Of a stretch of 7,059 nucleotides of DNA, positions 1-6,081 are shown piece by piece (position 1 is the first letter of the stretch; the number at the start of each line of letters is the position of its first letter). Source of the DNA: Deltaproteobacteria bacterium (GTDB taxonomy: Bacteria > Myxococcota > B64-G9); assembly GCA_030591745.1 (NCBI GenBank), contig JAUVAM010000194.1, forward strand, positions 1 to 7,059. The letters run 5' to 3'. Position numbers and translations under genes: made by a program. The notes under the pieces were generated by a model. It made no database searches. It was given only the letters and a program-made list of their open reading frames with translations, and was not told the DNA's origin.

Positions 1-1077
1 AAGGTGGTTTTCATCGCCGTGGGCACGCCCCAGAGCCACGATGGCTCGGCCGATTTGAAATATGTGCTGCAGGTGGCAAGCTCCGTGGCACGAGCCATGG
101 TGGGGCCCTTGGTGGTCGTGTTGAAAAGCACGGTGCCCGTGGGCACCGCCGACAAGGTTCGCGCCATCATGCAGGCTGAAGGGTCCCATCCGGCGCTCAT
201 CGTCAGCAATCCGGAGTTTCTCAAAGAAGGCGCGGCCGTCGACGATTTTTTGAAACCGGATCGGGTGGTGGTGGGTTGTCAGGAAGAAGAAGCCCGACAA
301 GTGATGGCGGATCTATATGAACCCTTTGTTCGTACCAACAACCCCATCCTCTTCATGGACAACCTGAGCGCCGAGATGACCAAGTATTGCGCCAACGGGC
401 TTTTGGCCAGCCGCATCTCCTTCATGAACGAGGTGGCGCGACTCTGCCACGCGGTGGGTGCGGACGTGGATCAGGTTCGGGTGGGGGTCGGATCGGATCG
501 TCGCATCGGCCAGGCCTTTTTGTTCCCCGGGGTGGGCTATGGCGGTTCCTGTTTTCCCAAGGATGTGCGCGCCCTCATTCGCATCGGCCAGGAGCACGGC
601 ATCCCCATGGAGATGCTGCGGGCCACCGATGAGGTCAACGAGGCACAGAAACACCTGCTTTCCAGTCTTATCCAGGAGCGTTACGGGAAGGATCTCAGCG
701 GGCGACGTTTTGCCATCTGGGGCCTGGCCTTCAAGCCGCGCACGGACGACATGCGCGAGGCTCCGTCTTTGATGCTCATTGATGATTTGCTCGCGGCCGG
801 CGCTACGGTGCGGGCCTATGATCCCGAGGCCCGAGGGACCGCCCGGAAATTATTGGGTGATCGCATCGAGTACGCGGACAACGCTTACGAGGCCTGTAGA
901 GACGCGGACGCTCTGGTGCTGGTCACCGAGTGGAACGAGTTTCGCCGACCCGACTTCGAGCGCATTCGGGACCTGCTCAAGGAGTCGGTGCTTTTTGATG
1001 GGCGGAACATCTACGACCCCCGCAAGTTGACCGACCTGGGCTTTGTCTACACCGGTATCGGCCGGGGTGCGGCATGA
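1..1077 (+). CDS. ugd: UDP-glucose 6-dehydrogenase, 5'-truncated by window edge
   Basis: Oxidises UDP-glucose to UDP-glucuronate with two NAD+ in the cytoplasm, supplying precursors for capsule, exopolysaccharide or LPS. The reading frame is open from base 1, so the true start lies upstream; the GTG at 4 is an internal valine. Roughly 80 N-terminal residues, including the Rossmann GxGxxG, are missing compared with the usual 430-450 aa. Visible landmarks, numbered from base 4, are the VFIAVGTP strand at the N-terminus, the STVPVGT loop near 42-48, NPEFLKEG near 69-76, the central helix around EMTKYCANGLLASR, and the catalytic block GYGGSCFPKD with the nucleophilic Cys at residue 183 (codon 550-552). 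The C-terminal UDP-binding domain begins around AIWGLAFKPRTDDMREAPS. These match the UDP-glucose/GDP-mannose dehydrogenase family, and the GVGSDRRIG...FPGVGYGG block favours UDP-glucose as substrate. The stop overlaps the next start by ATGA, so the two are probably translationally coupled. Confidence 0.95.
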   Translation, partial: KVVFIAVGTPQSHDGSADLKYVLQVASSVARAMVGPLVVVLKSTVPVGTADKVRAIMQAEGSHPALIVSNPEFLKEGAAVDDFLKPDRVVVGCQEEEARQVMADLYEPFVRTNNPILFMDNLSAEMTKYCANGLLASRISFMNEVARLCHAVGADVDQVRVGVGSDRRIGQAFLFPGVGYGGSCFPKDVRALIRIGQEHGIPMEMLRATDEVNEAQKHLLSSLIQERYGKDLSGRRFAIWGLAFKPRTDDMREAPSLMLIDDLLAAGATVRAYDPEARGTARKLLGDRIEYADNAYEACRDADALVLVTEWNEFRRPDFERIRDLLKESVLFDGRNIYDPRKLTDLGFVYTGIGRGAA

Positions 1078-2033
1078 GGGTGCTGGTCACGGGCGTGGCG
1101 GGGCAAGTCGGGGCGCGCCTGACGGAGCTGCTGCTGGAGGGCGGTCATCGCGTTTTGGGTGTGGATTTATTGGATGACGAAGAGCCCGACGCCACGCAGA
1201 TGGCCCGTCTGGAGCAGGCCCAAAGAGACAAACATTTTGAGTTTGAGCAAGCAGACCTGCTGGGCGACGGGTGTTTGGATAAGCTGTGCGACCCATTCAA
1301 GCCCGAGGCCGTGGTGCACTTGGCGACCCGCCGTGATCTGGAATGGGCGGAGGGCAATCCCCAGGCAAGTTTGAGACTTCACGCGGAAGGGGCTGCTGCC
1401 GTCATGGAGGCCTGCAATCGGCACCGGGTGGGGCAGCTCATTCTGCGCTCCAGCCATCACGTTTACGGCGGGAGCCGCCATTATCCTTTGGTTGAGAGTG
1501 ACGCGGCGGATCGGCCTTTGTCCATGACCGGCGCGGCCTTGCGGTCGGCAGAATTGACGGTCCATGCCCTGGCGCTCGCGAGTCCGGTCAGCGTGACCGT
1601 GGCCCGTATTTTTTGCGTGTATGGACCCGGACAGGCTCGCTCCGGTCTGGTGCCGACTTTGATGGATGCAGCCGATCGCCGGGTGTCCTTGCCGGTGAGT
1701 GGGGACGGGACGGCCAGCCGGGATTTGGTCTATGTGGACGACGTGGTCACGGGCTTGCTCCGTATGCTGGATAGGCCCGCACCCTGGCGGATATTGAACC
1801 TGGGTTCGGGTTTGAGCACCACCCTGGCGCAGGTGGCCGAGCATGTGGCTTGGCTTTCGGATGTGCATTTTAAGCTGAAGACGGGGCCCATTCGTTCGGG
1901 GGACTTGCCTCATTCTTGGGCGGACCTTGCGGCGGCGCATGGAGCCGTGGGATATAAGCCGGTGGTCACTTTGGAAGATGGCCTGCACCGGACTTGGGAA
2001 TGGTTTATGAATCGACCGGAGACTTTTCGGTAA
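1074..2033 (+). CDS. NAD-dependent epimerase/dehydratase-like protein (extended SDR), catalytic YxxxK not visible
   Basis: A 319-aa extended short-chain dehydrogenase/reductase of the nucleotide-sugar epimerase/dehydratase kind. The N-terminal GxxGxxG cofactor loop is VTGVAGQVG (G7, G10, G13), and Asp31 ends strand 2, fitting NAD rather than NADP. The family blocks VVHLA (80-84), SSHHVYGG (126-133), ARIFCVYGPGQ (177-187), GDGTASRDLVYVDDV (210-224), LNLGSG (241-246) and GDLPHSWAD (276-284) occur in the right order. In relatives the active-site motif is YGxSK; here the aligned residues read T152-G-A-A-L156, so both the catalytic Tyr and Lys appear replaced, while the Ser region at 126-127 is kept. 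It directly follows ugd with a 4-nt overlap, so a substrate such as UDP-glucuronate is likely (4-epimerisation or decarboxylation in normal members), but activity is uncertain. It could be a binding-only paralogue. A G-rich stretch at 1064-1069 is a modest ribosome site. The family is sure; the exact reaction is not known. Confidence 0.85.
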   Translation: MRVLVTGVAGQVGARLTELLLEGGHRVLGVDLLDDEEPDATQMARLEQAQRDKHFEFEQADLLGDGCLDKLCDPFKPEAVVHLATRRDLEWAEGNPQASLRLHAEGAAAVMEACNRHRVGQLILRSSHHVYGGSRHYPLVESDAADRPLSMTGAALRSAELTVHALALASPVSVTVARIFCVYGPGQARSGLVPTLMDAADRRVSLPVSGDGTASRDLVYVDDVVTGLLRMLDRPAPWRILNLGSGLSTTLAQVAEHVAWLSDVHFKLKTGPIRSGDLPHSWADLAAAHGAVGYKPVVTLEDGLHRTWEWFMNRPETFR

Positions 2034-2048
2034 ACACCTTTGCGGATG

Positions 2049-2054
2049 AGGAGG
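2049..2054 (+). promoter_or_regulatory. Strong Shine-Dalgarno AGGAGG for the beta-CASP gene
   Basis: A perfect AGGAGG lies 6 nt before GTG 2061. It decides the start: the in-frame TTG at 2040 and ATG at 2046 lie before or at the edge of this site and have no ribosome site of comparable quality. Confidence 0.8.
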
Positions 2055-2060
2055 TACAGC

Positions 2061-3413
2061 GTGTCGAAGATATCCATTAGTTTTTACGGGGCGGCCATGC
2101 GGGTAACCGGCAGTTGCAGCCTGTTGCAATGTGGAGACAAGAAAATCTTGATCGACTGTGGCATGTTGCAAGGAGGCGGAGAAGATGATCGGGAGGCCAA
2201 TCGAGATCCTTTTCCTTTTAATCCTTCCGAATTGGATGCTTTGGTATTGACCCATGGACATCTGGATCACAGCGGCCGGGTGCCCAAGTTGGTTGAAGCC
2301 GGCTTCAGTGGACCTATTTATGGCCACACCGCGACGGGTGAATTGGCCGAAATCATTTGGCGTGACTCGGCTCGTCTGTCCGCCAAGTGGGATGGGGGGG
2401 CCTTGTACGATGAGTCGATGGTCGACAAGGCCAAGAGCCAACTGGCCCCCGTGCGATACAAGCACACGGTGGAAATCGGCGATGTGAAGTTCCGCCTTTT
2501 TGATGCGGGTCACATTCTGGGTTCAGCCAGCATTTTGTTTGAATATGGCGGCAAGCGGGTTCTGTTCTCCGGCGACGTGGGCACGCCCAATACGCCCATC
2601 CTGCGGGATCCCACCACGGAGTGGGATGTAGACAAGGTGGACGCCGTGGTCATCGAGTCCACTTATGGCGATCGGCTGCACAAGAGCCGCAAGGACACCG
2701 TAAACGAGTTTAAGCGGATCATGGAGCGCACCATCGAGCGAAAGGGCTTGGTGCTGATTCCGGCCTTCGCCATCGGCCGGACCCAGGAGCTGCTTTTTCA
2801 CTTCAATGACATGGAGCACGCGGACACCCTGTCCAAGGTGCCCGTGTTGTTGGATTCGCCAATGGCCGAGCGGGTCACCGAGGTCTATCGCAACCACCGC
2901 GAGTGTTACGATGAGGACACTTGGGCCAAGATCAAGCGCGGCGATCCGCCCATGCGATTTGACGGCTTGCGTGAGTTGGTCACCAGCTCCGAATCCAAGC
3001 AGGTCAAGCACATGGCCCCGCCCGCCATCATCATCGCCGGCTCGGGCATGTGCACCGGTGGTCGCATCATGCATCATTTGAAGGACTTTTTGGGTCGGGA
3101 ATCCACCACGGTGGTCTTCGTGGGTTGGCAGGGTTACGGCACCCTGGGACGAACCCTGGTGGACGGTGCCGACAAGGTGCGCATCCACCGCCAAAGCATT
3201 GAGGTTCGGGCCAATATCGAAACCTTGGGTGGATTTTCGGCTCATGCCGACAGGGACGCTCTGGTGGCCTGGTCGCGCCACATCCCGGGGGGCAAGAAGC
3301 GCTTCTTGGTCAATCATGGCGAAGAGGATTCGGCCAAGGGTCTGGCCAAGACCCTGCGCGACGAGGGCCATTCGGCCCACGCCGTCAGCCCGGATGAGAC
3401 CATCGAGATCTAA
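2061..3413 (+). CDS. Beta-CASP metallo-beta-lactamase-fold ribonuclease (CPSF-73/YSH1-like)
   Basis: A 450-aa cytoplasmic zinc-dependent nuclease of the MBL-fold/beta-CASP/RMMBL type, the family of eukaryotic CPSF-73 and bacterial RNases such as Thermus TTHA0252; RNA processing or decay is the expected role. From GTG 2061: the early strand D32-C-G-M, metal motif HGHLDH at 65-70, the further metal ligands His151 (GHILGSA) and Asp172 (FSGDVG), beta-CASP motif A with Glu199 (ESTYGDR), the GSGMCTGGR loop at 327-335, motif B His395 (GFSAHAD) and motif C His419 (VNHGE). All catalytic positions are present, so it should be active. The start is set by AGGAGG at 2049-2054; a start at ATG 2046 would add five residues. 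The gap to the preceding gene is 27 nt, and the stop overlaps rimO by one base (TAATG). A run of seven Gs lies at 2394-2400. RNA is the substrate by family knowledge; the target in this organism is unknown. Confidence 0.93.
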   Translation: MSKISISFYGAAMRVTGSCSLLQCGDKKILIDCGMLQGGGEDDREANRDPFPFNPSELDALVLTHGHLDHSGRVPKLVEAGFSGPIYGHTATGELAEIIWRDSARLSAKWDGGALYDESMVDKAKSQLAPVRYKHTVEIGDVKFRLFDAGHILGSASILFEYGGKRVLFSGDVGTPNTPILRDPTTEWDVDKVDAVVIESTYGDRLHKSRKDTVNEFKRIMERTIERKGLVLIPAFAIGRTQELLFHFNDMEHADTLSKVPVLLDSPMAERVTEVYRNHRECYDEDTWAKIKRGDPPMRFDGLRELVTSSESKQVKHMAPPAIIIAGSGMCTGGRIMHHLKDFLGRESTTVVFVGWQGYGTLGRTLVDGADKVRIHRQSIEVRANIETLGGFSAHADRDALVAWSRHIPGGKKRFLVNHGEEDSAKGLAKTLRDEGHSAHAVSPDETIEI

Positions 3414-4744
3414 TGGCCGGCAAGCGTACCTTTTATATCGTGGGCCTGGGTTGCCCGAAGAATCGGGTCGACAGTGAGCTCATTTGGGCGGGCCTTGCAC
3501 AGGCCGGTTGGCGGGCGGTGACCGAGCCCGACGAGGCCGACCTGGTTTTGGTGAACACCTGTGCTTTTATCCAGTCGGCGGTGCAGGAATCCGTCGACAC
3601 CATTTTGGAGATGGCCGCTCTGAGGGCTGATAAGCGGGCGCGCTGTACGAAGCTGGTCGTGGCGGGCTGCCTGCCCGCGCGCTATCGGGACAAGCTGCTG
3701 GTCGATTTGCCCGAGGTGGATCTCTTCGTGGGGCCCGCCGAGGTCGGTCAACTGCCTCAGCTCATCGAGGACAAGGGCAAGCGAGGCCTGGTGCTCAAAG
3801 CGGAATCTTCTTTTTTGCCCCATCATGGTCTGGCCCGGGCCAACTCCTTGGGCGTGGGCTCGGCTTACATGAAGGTGGCCGAAGGTTGCTCGCGGGCTTG
3901 TACTTTTTGCATCATCCCCAAGCTGCGCGGCCCCCAGCACTCGCGCAGCATTGAGGATCTCGTGGCCGAGGGACGGCAACTCATGCGTTTGGGCGTGGGT
4001 GAGATCGTCATGGTGGCCCAGGATTTGGCAGGCTGGGGGCGGGATCTGCCGGGCAAGCCCCAGCTTTCGGATCTGGTCGAGGCCCTGGCGAAGGTGGAGG
4101 GCCTTTGGTGGCTCAGGCTGATGTATCTTTTTCCCTCGGAGATCCCCGAGCGCCTGATCCAGCTCATCGCCGAACATGAGACCATCCTGCCTTATCTCGA
4201 TTTGCCCATGCAGCACATCGATCCCGGGGTGCTGAAAGGCATGCGGCGTACAGCGGACCATGAGGTCTATGGGCGTCTCATCGGCACCCTGCGTGAGCGT
4301 TTGCCGGGCGTGGTCTTGCGAAGCTCTTTGATGACCGGTTTTCCTGGTGAAGATGAAGACGCCTTCAAGCGCCTGGAGGATTTTGTGGGTGAGGCCCGCT
4401 TTGAAAGGCTTGGCGTGTTTGCCTTCTCGCCCGAGGAGGGTACGGTCGCGGCCGAGATGCCCGATCAGGTGCCGGCTGAATTGGCCGAAGAACGCCGGGC
4501 GCGCATCATGGAGCTGCAACAACCCATCGCCGAGGCGTATCACCAAACCCTGGTGGGTCAGAGTATGGAGGTCATCGTAGACGGTGTGCAGGCCGACGGC
4601 TCCCCGGTGGGTCGGGCCTGGAACCAGGCACCGGAGGTGGACGGCGTCTGCTATTTGAAGGGCCATGCCACGGTGGGCGATGTGGTGCGGGCCCGGGTGA
4701 CCGAGGCGGATGCCTACGACCTGAGCGCCGAGGTGATTGCCTGA
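3413..4744 (+). CDS. rimO: Ribosomal protein S12 methylthiotransferase RimO
   Basis: A radical-SAM enzyme that adds a methylthio group to the conserved aspartate of ribosomal protein S12 (beta-carbon of Asp88 in E. coli numbering). At 443 aa it is the usual length (E. coli about 441). The N-terminal UPF0004 domain holds the three cysteines of the auxiliary 4Fe-4S cluster: Cys14 in GLGCPKNRVDSE, Cys50 in NTCAF and Cys86 in AGCLPARY. The GCPKN form distinguishes RimO from MiaB. The radical-SAM CxxxCxxC is Cys159, Cys163 and Cys166, after AYMKVAEG. Conserved later blocks include DLPMQHID, LRSSLMTGFPGE and FAFSPEEGT. The C-terminal about 70 residues form a TRAM domain, ending in VGDVVRARVTEADAYDL. 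The start codon ATG 3413 shares its A with the upstream TAA and has no good Shine-Dalgarno, so translation probably relies on coupling to the beta-CASP gene. The function is confident. Confidence 0.96.
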   Translation: MAGKRTFYIVGLGCPKNRVDSELIWAGLAQAGWRAVTEPDEADLVLVNTCAFIQSAVQESVDTILEMAALRADKRARCTKLVVAGCLPARYRDKLLVDLPEVDLFVGPAEVGQLPQLIEDKGKRGLVLKAESSFLPHHGLARANSLGVGSAYMKVAEGCSRACTFCIIPKLRGPQHSRSIEDLVAEGRQLMRLGVGEIVMVAQDLAGWGRDLPGKPQLSDLVEALAKVEGLWWLRLMYLFPSEIPERLIQLIAEHETILPYLDLPMQHIDPGVLKGMRRTADHEVYGRLIGTLRERLPGVVLRSSLMTGFPGEDEDAFKRLEDFVGEARFERLGVFAFSPEEGTVAAEMPDQVPAELAEERRARIMELQQPIAEAYHQTLVGQSMEVIVDGVQADGSPVGRAWNQAPEVDGVCYLKGHATVGDVVRARVTEADAYDLSAEVIA

Positions 4745-4761
4745 TCACATTGAATGATCCC

Positions 4762-4784
4762 GCGCGAGGATACGTCCTTCGCGC
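4762..4784 (+). other. Hairpin between rimO and lolA (bulged 9-bp stem, TACG loop)
   Basis: Bases 4762-4770 pair with 4775-4784 around a TACG tetraloop (4771-4774), leaving only T4779 as a bulge. In RNA the loop would be UACG, of the stable UNCG type, although here it is closed by A-U rather than C-G. No T-run follows, so an intrinsic terminator is unlikely. The stem ends four bases before the lolA ribosome site, so it could tune lolA translation or mark an mRNA processing end. It is seen directly, but the function is a guess. Confidence 0.45.
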
Positions 4785-4787
4785 AAC

Positions 4788-4793
4788 GAGGTG
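4788..4793 (+). promoter_or_regulatory. Ribosome binding site for lolA
   Basis: GAGGTG lies just before the lolA ATG at 4798, with the GAGG core 6 nt from the start codon. An out-of-frame ATG at 4794 falls within the spacer and is ignored. Confidence 0.6.
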
Positions 4794-4797
4794 ATGC

Positions 4798-5487
4798 ATG
4801 AAAATCCCTGTTTTCACTTGTCTGAGCCTGGCCGCTTTCTTCTGTTTCGCCTTGCCCGCACAGGCAGCCGAGCCCACGGCCGATGAAGTGGCCGGAAACA
4901 TCCAAAAGCTCTATGAAAACACGAAGGATTTCAAAGCGGCATTCAGCCAGACCTACAGCTCGGCGATACTGGGTCGCAACAAGGTGTCTTCCGGCTACGT
5001 CTATGTGAAAAAACCCGGCATGATGCGTTGGGATTACAACAAGCCCAGACCCAAGCATTTTGTGGCCGACGGCAAGGCTTTGTATATCTTTGATCCGGAA
5101 TTGGAGCAGGTCATGGTGGACCGGCAGTTTTCCGGCTCTCAGCTGTCCACGGCCGTCACCTTCCTCTGGGGGCGGGGCAAGCTTTCCGACGAATTCAAGA
5201 TTACGTTTTCCAAGCGCAAGGATTTACTCGGTGCCGATCGCCATGTCTTGGAGATGGTGCCCAAAAACAAAGCCCGCTTTCAAAAGCTCTGGTTCGTGGT
5301 AGAGAAAAAAACCTTCCGCGTCTTGGAGACCATCATCTTAGATCCAGGCGGCAACGAAAACCGCATTGGCTTCTCCAAGATGGCCACCAACGTAGGCCTC
5401 AAAGCCGCCGCCTTCAAATTCAAAATCCCCAAAGGCATGGAAGTAGTCGAAGCCCCCAGAGCCCCCACCGCCAAGCCGACCAAATAA
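4798..5487 (+). CDS. lolA: Outer-membrane lipoprotein carrier protein LolA
   Basis: A periplasmic chaperone that takes lipoproteins released by the LolCDE ABC transporter and carries them across the periplasm to the outer membrane. The 229-aa protein starts with a clear Sec signal: a Lys at residue 2, a hydrophobic core to about residue 19, and a signal-peptidase I site at PAQA/AEP (after Ala23). It lacks a lipobox, as expected for a soluble carrier. The mature part shows the LolA pattern: a helix with the F-x-A-x-FxQ style segment (FKAAFSQTY, 45-53), GYVYVKKPGMMRWDYNKP (66-83) and VADGKALYIFDPELEQV, then ATTPase-free beta-sheet strands with FLWGRGKL and LEMVPK. It ends with FKFKIPKGMEVV plus a short Pro/Ala/Lys tail. 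It lies 53 nt after rimO and likely belongs to the same unit. The last 100 or so bases are unusually C-rich on this strand. Its stop is only 3 nt from the stop of the convergent gene. Confidence 0.9.
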   Translation: MKIPVFTCLSLAAFFCFALPAQAAEPTADEVAGNIQKLYENTKDFKAAFSQTYSSAILGRNKVSSGYVYVKKPGMMRWDYNKPRPKHFVADGKALYIFDPELEQVMVDRQFSGSQLSTAVTFLWGRGKLSDEFKITFSKRKDLLGADRHVLEMVPKNKARFQKLWFVVEKKTFRVLETIILDPGGNENRIGFSKMATNVGLKAAAFKFKIPKGMEVVEAPRAPTAKPTK

Positions 5488-5490
5488 CGT

Positions 5491-6081
5491 TTACTTTGAC
5501 GGATTCAGCACTCTGCGCGCGCGCTCCAGCCAGAGGTTCAAGGAAAGGGCGTCTTTGGGGATTCTGTCCAGATCCGCCTTTTCGACCATGGCAACAAATT
5601 GGACAGTGTTCTTGCCCTTGATGCCTAGATCTCCGAACTTTTTTTGTGGGTGTCGGATTGTTTCTGATTTCGTCTCGCCGGAAAGGGCCAGGATCCAGGC
5701 TTCGATCTTTTCGACGGCCATGCCGCCAATGATGCCCGGGCCGTCTTCATTGTTCTCCTCGATCAGGGCGATGGCTCCTTCGACGTCCTTCTCTCGATTC
5801 TTGTCAGCATCCCGGTCGCGAACAAAGGCAACTGCATCAAGACCGTTCTCCTCGGCGAGGAGGTGAAGTCCTTTGATGTTTTGTTGCTCTGCGGTTTTGA
5901 ATGCGCCCACTTTGAGTTTCTTGATGTTTTTCCACGGGACAGCGTGTGTGATTTTCCAGTCGTTGGGGCAGACCTTGCGAAGGAGCGCTTCGATAACACC
6001 TGGCTCCTTGCCTCGGTAGTTCTCGTGCCCAGACCAACCACCAAGCTCGTTGGCGCCTTCCCCGGCCAATAATATCTTCAT
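5491..6081 (-). CDS. TOPRIM/DUF4276-like small protein, putative nuclease partner of the upstream ATPase
   Basis: A 196-aa protein starting at ATG 6081. That start overlaps the ATPase stop as ATGA and has an AGGA 8 nt upstream (6090-6093); a longer in-frame start at 6144 would lie inside the ATPase gene and adds a low-complexity basic stretch, so it is rejected. Visible motifs are an N-terminal strand followed by E8-G-x-x-E12 (LLAGEGANELGG), a second strand followed by D89-R-D91-A-D93 (AFVRDRDAD), and the helix E124-K-I-E127-A-W (GGMAVEKIEAWILA). An early Glu and a DxD after hydrophobic strands are the TOPRIM metal-binding pattern, and the E-x-x-E-A-W helix resembles DUF4276 proteins. No signal peptide or membrane segment is seen, so it is probably cytoplasmic. 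The likely role is a metal-dependent nuclease or effector controlled by the ATPase. The family placement is by eye; the nuclease activity is inferred. Confidence 0.7.
   Translation of the reverse strand: MKILLAGEGANELGGWSGHENYRGKEPGVIEALLRKVCPNDWKITHAVPWKNIKKLKVGAFKTAEQQNIKGLHLLAEENGLDAVAFVRDRDADKNREKDVEGAIALIEENNEDGPGIIGGMAVEKIEAWILALSGETKSETIRHPQKKFGDLGIKGKNTVQFVAMVEKADLDRIPKDALSLNLWLERARRVLNPSK

Noticed and set aside
2040..2060. Upstream TTG (2040) and ATG (2046) starts for the beta-CASP gene
   Set aside because: AGGAGG at 2049-2054 is placed ideally for GTG 2061, and the N-terminus then begins directly at the conserved first strand of the MBL fold.
2394..2400. Run of seven Gs in the beta-CASP gene as a phase-variation tract
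   Set aside because: The frame is intact, the tract is short, and the gene is housekeeping-like; a Gly-Gly codon pair after GAT explains it.
1167..2513. Long minus-strand reading frame (about 448 codons) opposite the SDR and beta-CASP genes
   Set aside because: It crosses two well-supported plus-strand genes, has no recognisable domain and a His/Gln/Arg-rich composition typical of antisense shadows in G+C-rich DNA.
2523..3380. Minus-strand reading frame of 285 codons opposite the beta-CASP gene
   Set aside because: It lies wholly inside a gene with every catalytic motif present and shows no motif of its own.
3410..4666. Long minus-strand reading frame (about 418 codons) opposite rimO
   Set aside because: It mirrors rimO almost exactly and has no family motifs; rimO itself is unambiguous.
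4762..4784. Intrinsic terminator after rimO
   Set aside because: The hairpin is good but is followed by AACGAG rather than a T-run, and lolA starts right after it.
5515..5524. Alternating GC run of ten bases as a possible structural element
   Set aside because: It encodes the Arg-Ala-Arg part of the TOPRIM-like protein's C-terminus, and a ten-base run is not unusual in G+C-rich DNA.
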